From NCBI GenBank assembly GCA_049316905.1, contig JBMOJH010000077.1:1-17054 (forward strand): DNA of 17,054 nt, read 5' to 3'. Positions within the stretch are counted from its first letter, which is position 1. Each line of letters starts with the position of its first letter. The DNA comes from CAIPVR01 sp049316905. GTDB taxonomy: Bacteria > Actinomycetota > Acidimicrobiia > Acidimicrobiales > Microtrichaceae. A program made the translations under genes and the position numbers. Shown piece after piece: positions 6,171-14,865 of this stretch. The notes below the pieces were generated by a model. The model had not been told where the DNA came from. It did not search any database and saw only the letters and a list, made by a program, of their open reading frames with translations.

Positions 6171-7147
6171 GACCCGCCCTCCCGGAGGGCGCGGTCGAGC
6201 GCCTCGTCGAACGCCGGGAACCCGACGAGGCGGGTCTCCGGGTGGAGCCGCACGCCGGAGCGCGCCACCACCCGGCGCGCCACGTCCACCATCAGCGCGA
6301 ACACGTCGTCCGCGGACCCGTCGGGGTCGGCCTGGATGAAGTTGGCGTGCTTGGTCGACACCTCGGCGGTGCCGATGCGGAGGCCCTTCGCTCCCGCGGC
6401 GTCGATCAGCCGGCCGGCGGAGTCGCCCTCGGGATTGGTGAACACCGACCCGGCGTTGGCACCCCCGGGCTGGTGCTCGCGGCGCCAGCGGACGATCTCG
6501 GCCAGCTCGGCCTCCCCGGCGGCCACCGAACCGGGGCCCAGGGCGAGGTCGGCCCACGCCACCACCTGCGCGACGCCCACGGCGGAGCTGCGGTACCCGA
6601 GCTGGAGTTCGGCGGCGGGCATGGTCACATCGTGGCCCCGGGCGAGGTCGACGACGCGGACCCGGAGCAGCGACGCCGCCATGTCGGAGCCGTGGCCGCC
6701 CGCGTTCATCCGCACCGCGCCACCGATGCTCCCGGGCACGCCGACGGCCCACTCGAACCCGGTGAGCCCCATCGCCACGGTCCGCCGGGCCACCACGGGC
6801 AGCGCCACGGCCCCGCCGGCCCGCACCACGGCACCGCCCTCGGGCGCCGGGCCCTCGACGCGCTCCACGGTCTCGAACGCCTCGCCGAGGCGGAGCACGA
6901 GGCCGGGGAACCCGGCGTCGGTCACGAGCAGGTTGGAGCCACGGCCGACCACGAGGACCTCGGGTGCCGGTACCCCGGTGAGCGCTCGGGCGATCGCGGC
7001 CAGCTCCCCCTCGTCGGCCACCTCGACGAAGCGCGCGGCCCGTCCGCCCACGCGGTAGGTGCAGAACGGCCCGAGCGGCCGGTCGCGTCCGAGGCGGTCG
7101 CCAAGGAACGCCAGCGCGGCGTCGAGCCGTTCGGGCGCGGCGCTCAC
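6167..7147 (-). CDS. murB: UDP-N-acetylenolpyruvoylglucosamine reductase MurB
   Basis: A 326-residue FAD enzyme that reduces UDP-GlcNAc-enolpyruvate to UDP-MurNAc with NADPH. FAD-binding motifs are TYRVGG (30-35), VVGRGSNLLV (66-75) and the GVPGSIGGAVRMNAGG region (136-151). The catalytic arginine candidate lies in GYRSS (184-188). The proton-donating serine is S234 in AGSVFTNPEGDSAGRLID, and the late glutamate is E304 in HPETRLVG. The start is GTG 7147, overlapping the murC stop as GTGA. The larger open frame to 9082 is an Arg-rich shadow of murC and murG. Position between murC and ftsQ is common in Firmicutes and some deep-branching actinobacteria but not in mycobacteria. Confidence 0.97.
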   Translation of the reverse strand: MSAAPERLDAALAFLGDRLGRDRPLGPFCTYRVGGRAARFVEVADEGELAAIARALTGVPAPEVLVVGRGSNLLVTDAGFPGLVLRLGEAFETVERVEGPAPEGGAVVRAGGAVALPVVARRTVAMGLTGFEWAVGVPGSIGGAVRMNAGGHGSDMAASLLRVRVVDLARGHDVTMPAAELQLGYRSSAVGVAQVVAWADLALGPGSVAAGEAELAEIVRWRREHQPGGANAGSVFTNPEGDSAGRLIDAAGAKGLRIGTAEVSTKHANFIQADPDGSADDVFALMVDVARRVVARSGVRLHPETRLVGFPAFDEALDRALREGGS

Positions 7148-8535
7148 GCCGGCTCCTCGCGGGCCCGCAGGCCCTCCAGCACCCGGTCGCCCACGGTGGT
7201 CACGTCGCCGGCGCCGACGGTCATCAGCAGGTCCCCGGGGCGCAGCACGCCCACGAGGTAGCCGACCACGTCGTCGAGCGAGGGCATCCAGGCGAGCGCC
7301 CGCCACGGGTCGTGGTCGAGCACCGAGTCGACGAGGAGCTTGCCCGTGACGCCCGGCCGCGGCGCCTCGCCCGCCGGGTAGAGGTCGGTGAGCACGAGCA
7401 GATCCGCGTCGTCGAAGGCGGCGCCGAACTCCCGCCAGAGGGCCTCGGTCCGCGAGTAGCGGTGCGGCTGGAACACCGCGACCACCCTCGGCCAGCCCCC
7501 GCTGCGGCCCGCGGCGAGCGCGGCCCGGACCTCCGTGGGCAGGTGGGCGTAGTCGTCGACGACCTCCACCCCCGCCGCGCTCCCCCGGTGCTCGAAGCGA
7601 CGGGCCACGCCGTCCCAGCCCGACAGCGCCGCCGCCGCGCCCGCGAGGTCGAGACCCAGCTCGGCGACGAGCGCGAGCGCACCCGCCGCGTCGAGCGCGT
7701 TGTGCAGGCCCGGCAACGGCAGGTCCACCGTCACGGGTCCGCCGGGACCGTGCAGCGCGAACTGCGAGCCGCGGGGCCCGAGCTCGAGGTCGACCAACCG
7801 GTGCGTGGCATCCGCGGCGGTGCCGTAGGTGGCGGCGCCGACCTCGGCCCCGAGCGCCGCGGCCGTGGGGTCGTCCGCGCACACCACGCGGGGTCCGTCG
7901 GTCCCGGACAGGAAGCGGCGGAACCCGTCCTGCAGCTGGGCCCAGCCCCCCCAGTACTCGAGGTGGTCGGGCTCGACGTTGGTCACCAGCGCGCCGGCGC
8001 GCGGACCCGAGAGGAACGACCCGTCGCTCTCGTCGGCCTCGATTACGAAGTACCGCCCGGGCCGGTACGCGGCCGCTCCACCCAGGGCCGGCACGGGTGC
8101 ACCGACGAGGAACGACGGGTCCTCCCCGGCACCCCGAAGCGCCACGGCGAGCAGCGAGGTGGTGGTGGTCTTGCCGTGCGTGCCCGCGACCGAGAGGAAC
8201 GGCTGGCGGGCGGCCAGCGCGGGCAGCAGGTCGATGCGGCGCAGCACCGGGACGCCCGCGGCACGAGCGGCCACAAGCTCCACGTTGTCCTCGGCCACGG
8301 CCGTGGAGGCCACCACCAGCTCGGCCCCTGCCACGTGCGCGGCGTCGTGGCCGACGTGGACCTCCACCCCCTGGTCGCGGAGCCGGTCGAGGGCCGCCGA
8401 GGCCACTGCGTCGCTGCCGGTCACATGGTGGCCGGCCTGCGCGAGCACCGTGGCGATCGCGCTCATCCCGGCGCCGCCCGCAGCGACCACGTGCACCCGT
8501 CGGGGCACACCCAGATCGGCGACGTCGGTGCTCAC
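7144..8535 (-). CDS. murC: UDP-N-acetylmuramate--L-alanine ligase MurC
   Basis: A 463-residue ATP-dependent Mur ligase adding L-Ala to UDP-MurNAc. The N-terminal Rossmann region has GAGMSAIA (21-28) and VTGSD (38-42). The ATP loop is GTHGKTTTT (118-126), with His instead of Asn in the GT-x-GKT loop as expected for MurC. EADESDGSF (166-174) is also MurC-specific, and NVEPDHLEYW follows. The late region PHRYSRTEAL and the DDYAH motif near 330-335 agree. The start is GTG 8535, overlapping the murG stop as GTGA. MurC somewhat misuses L-Ser, which pgeF in the same cluster would correct. Confidence 0.98.
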   Translation of the reverse strand: MSTDVADLGVPRRVHVVAAGGAGMSAIATVLAQAGHHVTGSDAVASAALDRLRDQGVEVHVGHDAAHVAGAELVVASTAVAEDNVELVAARAAGVPVLRRIDLLPALAARQPFLSVAGTHGKTTTTSLLAVALRGAGEDPSFLVGAPVPALGGAAAYRPGRYFVIEADESDGSFLSGPRAGALVTNVEPDHLEYWGGWAQLQDGFRRFLSGTDGPRVVCADDPTAAALGAEVGAATYGTAADATHRLVDLELGPRGSQFALHGPGGPVTVDLPLPGLHNALDAAGALALVAELGLDLAGAAAALSGWDGVARRFEHRGSAAGVEVVDDYAHLPTEVRAALAAGRSGGWPRVVAVFQPHRYSRTEALWREFGAAFDDADLLVLTDLYPAGEAPRPGVTGKLLVDSVLDHDPWRALAWMPSLDDVVGYLVGVLRPGDLLMTVGAGDVTTVGDRVLEGLRAREEPA

Positions 8536-9668
8536 GCGGCACGCTCCGCCGCGCGTTCCACCAGGTCCGCCACCGCGGCGGCGGCCCCGGGGTGGCCCAG
8601 CGCCCGGGCCGCGGCGGCCATGCCCGCGGTGTCGCCCGCGAGCAACGGGTCGACCTCGGCCACCAGGCGCACGGCGTCGAGCCGGTCGTCGGGCACCAGC
8701 GCGGCGGCCCCCGCGCGCACGAGGGGCCCGGCGTTCGCCGTCTGGTGGTCACGGGTCGCGATCGGGAGCGGGACGAGCACCGCGGGCACGCCCAGCACCG
8801 CGAGCTCCGCGACGGTGGTGCCGCCCGCCCGGCACACGGCCAGGTCGGCCGCCGCGAGCAGCGTCGCCATCCGGTCCTCGTAGCGCACCGGGTGGTAGGT
8901 GACCGAGCCCGGCCCGTCGAGCCCACCCGCCAGCGCCTCGGGCAGGTCCGGCCAGTCGCGCTCGCCGACCACGTGGTGGACCGCGAGGTCGTCACGGTCA
9001 CGCCACGGTCCGGCCACCGCCTCCCACACCGCGGTGTTGATGCGACGGGAGCCGAGCGAGCCGGCGAACGCGGCGAGCACACGGCGGTCGGCCGGCAGGT
9101 CGAGGGCGTCGCGGGCCGCGACGGGGTCGAGGTCGACCGCGGCGAGCACGTCGTCGCGCACCGGGTTGCCGGTCACGGTGGCGCGGGGCAGGTCGGTCTC
9201 GGCGAAGGGCACCGCGGTGGCCGCGGCGAAGCGGGCGACCAGACGGTTCGCCGCTCCGGCCCGGGCATTCTGCTCCGCCACGACCAGCGGCACCCGCCAC
9301 AGCACGGCCGCGAGCGCGGCCGCGGCGCTCGCGAACCCGCCGACCGCCAGCACCACGCGGGGCCGGCGGCGCCGCACCAGGGCCACCGCCTGGCCGAGGG
9401 CGCGTACCAGACCCCACGCGGCGGCCAGGTTCTCGGCGGTGAGGCGGCGTTGGATACCACGACCGGGCAGCAGCGTGGAGGTGAAGCCGGCGTCCTCGAT
9501 CGTGCGGCCGTCGCGGCCGCGGGACGAGGCCACGAAGTGCAGCGACGACGGCTCGTGGCCCCGCGCGACCAGCTCGCGGGCGACCGCCACCGCGGGGAGC
9601 ACGTGGCCGGCGGTCCCCCCGCCGGCGATCAGCGCGTAGGTGGCCGGTACACCGGCACGGTCGCTCAT
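8532..9668 (-). CDS. murG: Lipid II synthase MurG (GlcNAc transferase)
   Basis: A 378-residue GT28-family, GT-B fold enzyme that moves GlcNAc from UDP-GlcNAc to lipid I on the inner membrane face. Visible motifs are the N-terminal GGGTAGH loop (16-22), VLAVGGFAS (106-114), AEQNARAGAANR (131-142), GNPVR (167-171), the second glycine loop FAGSLGSRRIN (201-211), the nucleotide-binding RAGGTTVAEL (280-289) and DHQTANA (307-313). The start is ATG 9668. It is the only gene of the ftsI-ftsQ block that does not overlap its upstream neighbour: 10 bp separate it from the ftsW stop, and the ribosome-binding site (GTGAGGG) overlaps that stop. Confidence 0.98.
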   Translation of the reverse strand: MSDRAGVPATYALIAGGGTAGHVLPAVAVARELVARGHEPSSLHFVASSRGRDGRTIEDAGFTSTLLPGRGIQRRLTAENLAAAWGLVRALGQAVALVRRRRPRVVLAVGGFASAAAALAAVLWRVPLVVAEQNARAGAANRLVARFAAATAVPFAETDLPRATVTGNPVRDDVLAAVDLDPVAARDALDLPADRRVLAAFAGSLGSRRINTAVWEAVAGPWRDRDDLAVHHVVGERDWPDLPEALAGGLDGPGSVTYHPVRYEDRMATLLAAADLAVCRAGGTTVAELAVLGVPAVLVPLPIATRDHQTANAGPLVRAGAAALVPDDRLDAVRLVAEVDPLLAGDTAGMAAAARALGHPGAAAAVADLVERAAERAA

Positions 9669-9678
9669 GACCGGGCCC

Positions 9679-10968
9679 TCACCGGGCCCGGGCGACCGAC
9701 AGCAGGATCCCCACGCCGAACAACGACATCAGCAACGAGGAGCCACCGTAGGACACGAACGGGAGGGTGATGCCCTTGGTGGGCAGCGTCCCGACCGTCA
9801 CACCGATGTTGATCAGCGCCTGCAGGCCGATCCACGTGGTGACGCCGAACGCGACGAGCCGCCCGAACAACGATCGCGACCGCACCGCGACCGTGCAGCC
9901 GGCCCACATGAACGCGATGAACAGGACGATGACGAAGAGGCTGCCGATGAGACCGAGCTCCTCGCCGATGACGGCGAGGATGAAGTCGGTGTGGGCCTCC
10001 GGCAGGAACCCCCACTTGGCCCGGGAGAACCCGGGGCCGGTGCCGAAGAGGCCTCCGGACGCGAGCCCGATCTGGGACTGCAGCAGCTGGTAGCCGGCCG
10101 CGCTGGTGTGGTCGTCGGGGTGGAGGAACGCGGTGATCCGCTGGGCCCGGAACCCCTGGAACATGGTGATGACCACGAGCGCACCGGCGCCGAACACGCC
10201 GACCAGCGATCCGACCGTGCGCCCCGGGGCGCCGGCCATCCACAGCATGACGAGCAGGATGATGCCGACGAGCATCGTGGTGCCGAGGTCGTCGCCGATG
10301 ATGACGAGCCCCATCACGCCGAACGCGGCGAGGAGCACCGGACGCAGACCGTCCCAGGTGGACAGGTCCCGCCGGCGGTCCGCGAGGAGACGGGCGAGCC
10401 ACAGGATCAGTGCCGGCTTCGCGAGCTCCGACGGCTGGAACTGCACCGGTCCCACCGCGAGCCACCGGCTGGCGCCGTTGACGCTGGCGACGAGCGGCAG
10501 GCCGCCGCCCATCCGGCCGGCGATGAGGTCGAGCGCGATCCACCCGAGGCCCGCGACGGCCAGGACCATCAGAACCGGGCCGACCTTGTCGCGGTACACG
10601 TCGAGCGGGATCCGCGCCGCGAGCAGGAGGGCGCCGACGCCCGCCACCATCCACACGGCCTGACGGGCGACGATGCTCCAGCTCGAACCGGACTGCTCCA
10701 CGGCGAGGACCGACGACGCCGAGTACACCATCACGAGTCCGATACCGCACAGGAGCGCCACCGAGGCGATGAGGACGGTCTCCGGCGCCGGGCCGCGCCG
10801 GACCACGACCGGGTCGCGGTGCGTGCGGGTGCTCCGGGCCGTGGTACCCGAGCTGGCCCGGGAGGCAGTGCGTGAGGCGGTGCGGGAACCGCTTCGGGTC
10901 GTGCCGCGCGAACCGCTGCGGGACGCGGTGCGGGTGCTGCGGGGCGCGGCCCGCCGCGACGCGGTCAC
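9679..10968 (-). CDS. ftsW: FtsW, SEDS septal peptidoglycan glycosyltransferase
   Basis: A 429-residue polytopic SEDS protein with about ten membrane segments from residue 65 onward. SEDS motifs are NGASRWLAVGPVQFQPSE (164-181), GYQLLQSQIGLASGG (292-306), HTDFILAVIGEELGL (326-340) and KGITLPFVSYGGSS (398-411). D285/D286 in HPDDHT occupy the place of the catalytic aspartate, although the spacing to GYQ is one residue longer than I recall for E. coli FtsW. It polymerises lipid II with FtsI. The start is GTG 10968, overlapping the murD stop as GTGA. The first ~60 residues are a basic Arg/Ser/Thr-rich cytoplasmic tail (for example TRSGSRTASRTASRASS). The upstream open frame to 11853 is a murD shadow. 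Confidence 0.97.
   Translation of the reverse strand: MTASRRAAPRSTRTASRSGSRGTTRSGSRTASRTASRASSGTTARSTRTHRDPVVVRRGPAPETVLIASVALLCGIGLVMVYSASSVLAVEQSGSSWSIVARQAVWMVAGVGALLLAARIPLDVYRDKVGPVLMVLAVAGLGWIALDLIAGRMGGGLPLVASVNGASRWLAVGPVQFQPSELAKPALILWLARLLADRRRDLSTWDGLRPVLLAAFGVMGLVIIGDDLGTTMLVGIILLVMLWMAGAPGRTVGSLVGVFGAGALVVITMFQGFRAQRITAFLHPDDHTSAAGYQLLQSQIGLASGGLFGTGPGFSRAKWGFLPEAHTDFILAVIGEELGLIGSLFVIVLFIAFMWAGCTVAVRSRSLFGRLVAFGVTTWIGLQALINIGVTVGTLPTKGITLPFVSYGGSSLLMSLFGVGILLSVARAR
10860..10960 (-). repeat. Imperfect Ser/Arg-coding repeats at the 5' end of ftsW
   Basis: This region encodes the SR/TR-rich cytoplasmic tail of FtsW. It contains recurring plus-strand words such as gcggtgcggg (three times, one with a variant) and gaaccgct followed by t or g and cgg (twice). 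The repeats are degenerate, unlike the perfect ones in ftsQ and ftsI, and suggest an older expansion of SR-coding units. Confidence 0.5.
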
Positions 10969-12335
10969 GCCGGGACCCGAAGCACGAGCCGACGGACCTG
11001 TGCCGCGAAGTCGTCGCCGCGCTCCGCGTACGAGCCGTACCAGTCGAAGCTGGCGCACCCCGGGGACAGCAGGACCGTGTCCCCCGGCCGGGCGAGCGCC
11101 GCGGCGACTTCGACCGCCTCGGCCATCGACGTGACGGCCCGACCCGGCCGGTCGGGGAACGCGGCGAGCACCTCGGGGGCGGCCTCGCCGATGCCGACCA
11201 CCGCGCGGACCCGCGGCGCGGCCGCCGCCAGCGCGCCCAGGTCGAGGCCCTTGTTGCGGCCACCGGCCACCAGGACCACGGAGTCGAAGCCGCCGATCGC
11301 GGCGAGCGTGGCGTGCGGGGCGGTGGCCTTCGAGTCGTCGTACCAGGAAACGCCGTCGCGCTCGCCGACCAGCTCCACGCGGTGCGGCAGCCCGGCGCCG
11401 CGCCGCAGCGCCGAGCGCACCCCGTCGAGCGAAGCCCCTGCGGCGGACGCGGCTGCCGCCGCGGCGAGGGCGTTGGCGCGGTCGTGGGGCAGGTCGCGCC
11501 AGAGGTCCCCGACCTCCGCGAACGCGCCCGACGGGCCCACGAGGCGGTCGGCGTCCTGGTGGTACTCGACCGCCCGGCCCATCGGGTCGGTGGCGGCCAG
11601 GCCGAAGCGCAGCACCCGGGGCCCGTCGGGCCGAGCGGGCTCCGCCGCGGCGACCACCGGATCCTCGGCGTTGACCACGGCGGTGTCGTCGGGACCCTGG
11701 TCGGCGAAGATACGGGCCTTCGCAGCGCGGTAGTCCCCGAGGTCGCGGTGCACGTCGAGGTGGTCCTCCGCGAAGTTCAGCCACACGGCGACCCGCGGCC
11801 GGAACCACCGGCTGTGCGCCAGCCGGAACGACGACGCCTCCACCACGAACCACTCGGGTCCGGGGTCCTCGATGGCGGCGACGAGCGGTACCTCGAGGTT
11901 CCCGACCGCCTCCGTGGCGAGCCCCGAGGCGTCGAGCATCGCGGCGATCGAGAGGGTGACGGTGGTCTTGCCGTTGGTACCGGTGACCGCCACGAGCGGG
12001 CGGTGGTCCCAGGCGGCGGCCAGGTCGAACTCGCTGAGCACGGGCCGGCCGGCCGCGGCGGCGAGGTCGAACAGCGGGTGCGTCCAGGGCAGACCCGGTG
12101 CGGGCAGCACCGCGTCGGCATTGGCCACGGCCGCGCCGAGCGCCCCGTGGTCGGGGGCCACGAGGAGGGGCGCCCCGAGTTCCGCCGCGAGTGGCTCGGC
12201 CGCAGCGGGCCGGCGGTCGTCCGCGAGCACCACTTCGTGGCCGTGGGCGACCAGGGCGCGGGCCGCGGCCACGTTGGTGACACCCAGCCCGAACACCAGG
12301 ACCCGGTGCTCCACCGGGGGCGGCCCGGCGGTCAC
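10965..12335 (-). CDS. murD: UDP-N-acetylmuramoylalanine--D-glutamate ligase MurD
   Basis: A 456-residue Mur ligase adding D-Glu to UDP-MurNAc-L-Ala. It has an N-terminal Rossmann fold (VLVFGLGVTNVAAARAL, 12-28), the ATP loop GTNGKTT (119-125), GNLEVPL (145-151), NFAEDHLDVH (187-196), a candidate carbamylated lysine K206 in RAAKARIF, DDSKAT (333-338), and the late MurD signature LSPGCASFDWYGSYAERG (423-440). The start is GTG 12335, overlapping the mraY stop as GTGA. That choice gives the normal family length, while the longer open frame to 13286 is a His/Arg/Pro-rich shadow of mraY. The next gene ftsW overlaps the stop. Confidence 0.97.
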   Translation of the reverse strand: MTAGPPPVEHRVLVFGLGVTNVAAARALVAHGHEVVLADDRRPAAAEPLAAELGAPLLVAPDHGALGAAVANADAVLPAPGLPWTHPLFDLAAAAGRPVLSEFDLAAAWDHRPLVAVTGTNGKTTVTLSIAAMLDASGLATEAVGNLEVPLVAAIEDPGPEWFVVEASSFRLAHSRWFRPRVAVWLNFAEDHLDVHRDLGDYRAAKARIFADQGPDDTAVVNAEDPVVAAAEPARPDGPRVLRFGLAATDPMGRAVEYHQDADRLVGPSGAFAEVGDLWRDLPHDRANALAAAAAASAAGASLDGVRSALRRGAGLPHRVELVGERDGVSWYDDSKATAPHATLAAIGGFDSVVLVAGGRNKGLDLGALAAAAPRVRAVVGIGEAAPEVLAAFPDRPGRAVTSMAEAVEVAAALARPGDTVLLSPGCASFDWYGSYAERGDDFAAQVRRLVLRVPA

Positions 12336-13353
12336 AGGCCCACCCGCACGAAGTCGCGGTAGAAGAGCCCGATGCCCACCGCGGTGCACGCCGCGGTGAT
12401 CATCCAGAGCCGGATGATCACCGTGGTCTCGGGCCACCCGGCGAGCTCGAAGTGGTGGTGGATCGGGGCCATCCGGAACACGCGCCGGCCCGTGGCGCGG
12501 AACGCCGCCACCTGGATGATCACCGACAGGGTCTCCACCACGAAGAGGGCACCGAGGATGGGCAGCAGCAGCGCGGTGGACGAACTGAGGGCCAGGACCG
12601 CGAGGCCGGTGCCGATCGCGAGCGAGCCGGTGTCGCCCATGAAGATCCGCGCGGGCGCGGCGTTCCACCACAGGAACCCCGCGCACGCCCCCATCATCAC
12701 GGCGGCGACGACGGCGAGGTCGAGGCCCACGGAGATCTCGTAGACCCCGAGGTGCCGGAACACCCAGTACCCGATGAACACGTAGGCCGCGAACACGATG
12801 GCGCTCGACCCGGCCGCCAGACCGTCGAGGCCGTCGGTGAGGTTCACGGCGTTCGCCGTTCCGGAGATGAGCAGCACCGCCCACAGCACCCAACCCACCT
12901 TGCCGAGGCTCCAGCCGATGTCGTCCCAGCGGGTGAACGAGATCGTGGTGTGCACGTTCGTGCGCCACACCATCGCCACCGCGAAGCCCACCGCCACGGC
13001 GAGGAGGCCGAGGGACTTCGCCCGCTTGTTGAGGCCGAGGTTCCGCTCGTTGCGGATCTTGATCCAGTCGTCGAGGAAGCCGACGAAGCCGGCCCCGCCG
13101 ATCGCGAGCATGCAGAGGATGCCGGTCCAGGTGAAGACGCCGTCGTAGAAGTCCGAGATGACGTAGCCGGCGAAGGCACCCGCCACGATGGCCAGACCAC
13201 CCATGGTGGGCGTGCCGGCCTTGATGGTGTGGCCCTCCGGGACGTCCTCGTGGATGGGCTGGCCGATGCGGCGGCGGGTGAGCCACGTGATCAGGATCTT
13301 CGTGCCCACCACGGACACGAGCGTGCTGATCCCGGTGGCGAGCAGCAGCCGGA

Positions 13354-13357
<4 letters not shown>
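12332..13357 (-). CDS. mraY: Phospho-N-acetylmuramoyl-pentapeptide transferase MraY
   Basis: A 341-residue integral membrane enzyme that transfers phospho-MurNAc-pentapeptide to undecaprenyl phosphate, forming lipid I. Motifs are TPTMGGL (49-55), the Mg-binding aspartate pair in FLDDWIK (D96, D97), NERNLGLNKRAK (103-114), NLTDGLDGL (172-180), RIFMGDTGS (237-245) and PIHHHFELAGWPE (298-310, with the HHH motif). About ten hydrophobic segments are evident. The start is GTG 13357, overlapping the murE stop as GTGA. The canonical upstream neighbour murF is not there; murE directly precedes it. Confidence 0.98.

Positions 13358-14861
<1,504 letters not shown>

Positions 14862-14865
<4 letters not shown>

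Noticed and set aside
7312..8883. Plus-strand open frame of 523 codons opposite murC and murG
   Set aside because: Composition is Arg/Gly/Val-rich with no motif; it mirrors the coding pattern of the real minus-strand genes.
7148..9082. Upstream extension of the murB frame through murC and murG, which would make a 971-residue protein
   Set aside because: The extra part is Arg/Pro/Gly noise in the wrong frame of murC and murG; GTG 7147 gives the normal MurB length and a GTGA overlap.
10969..11853. Upstream extension of the ftsW frame
   Set aside because: It overlaps murD out of frame and has only Arg/Gly/Ala composition; GTG 10968 overlaps the murD stop as in neighbouring junctions.
12336..13286. 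Upstream extension of the murD frame, suggesting a fusion with another protein
   Set aside because: It is a His/Arg/Pro-rich shadow of mraY; the MurD domain begins right after GTG 12335.
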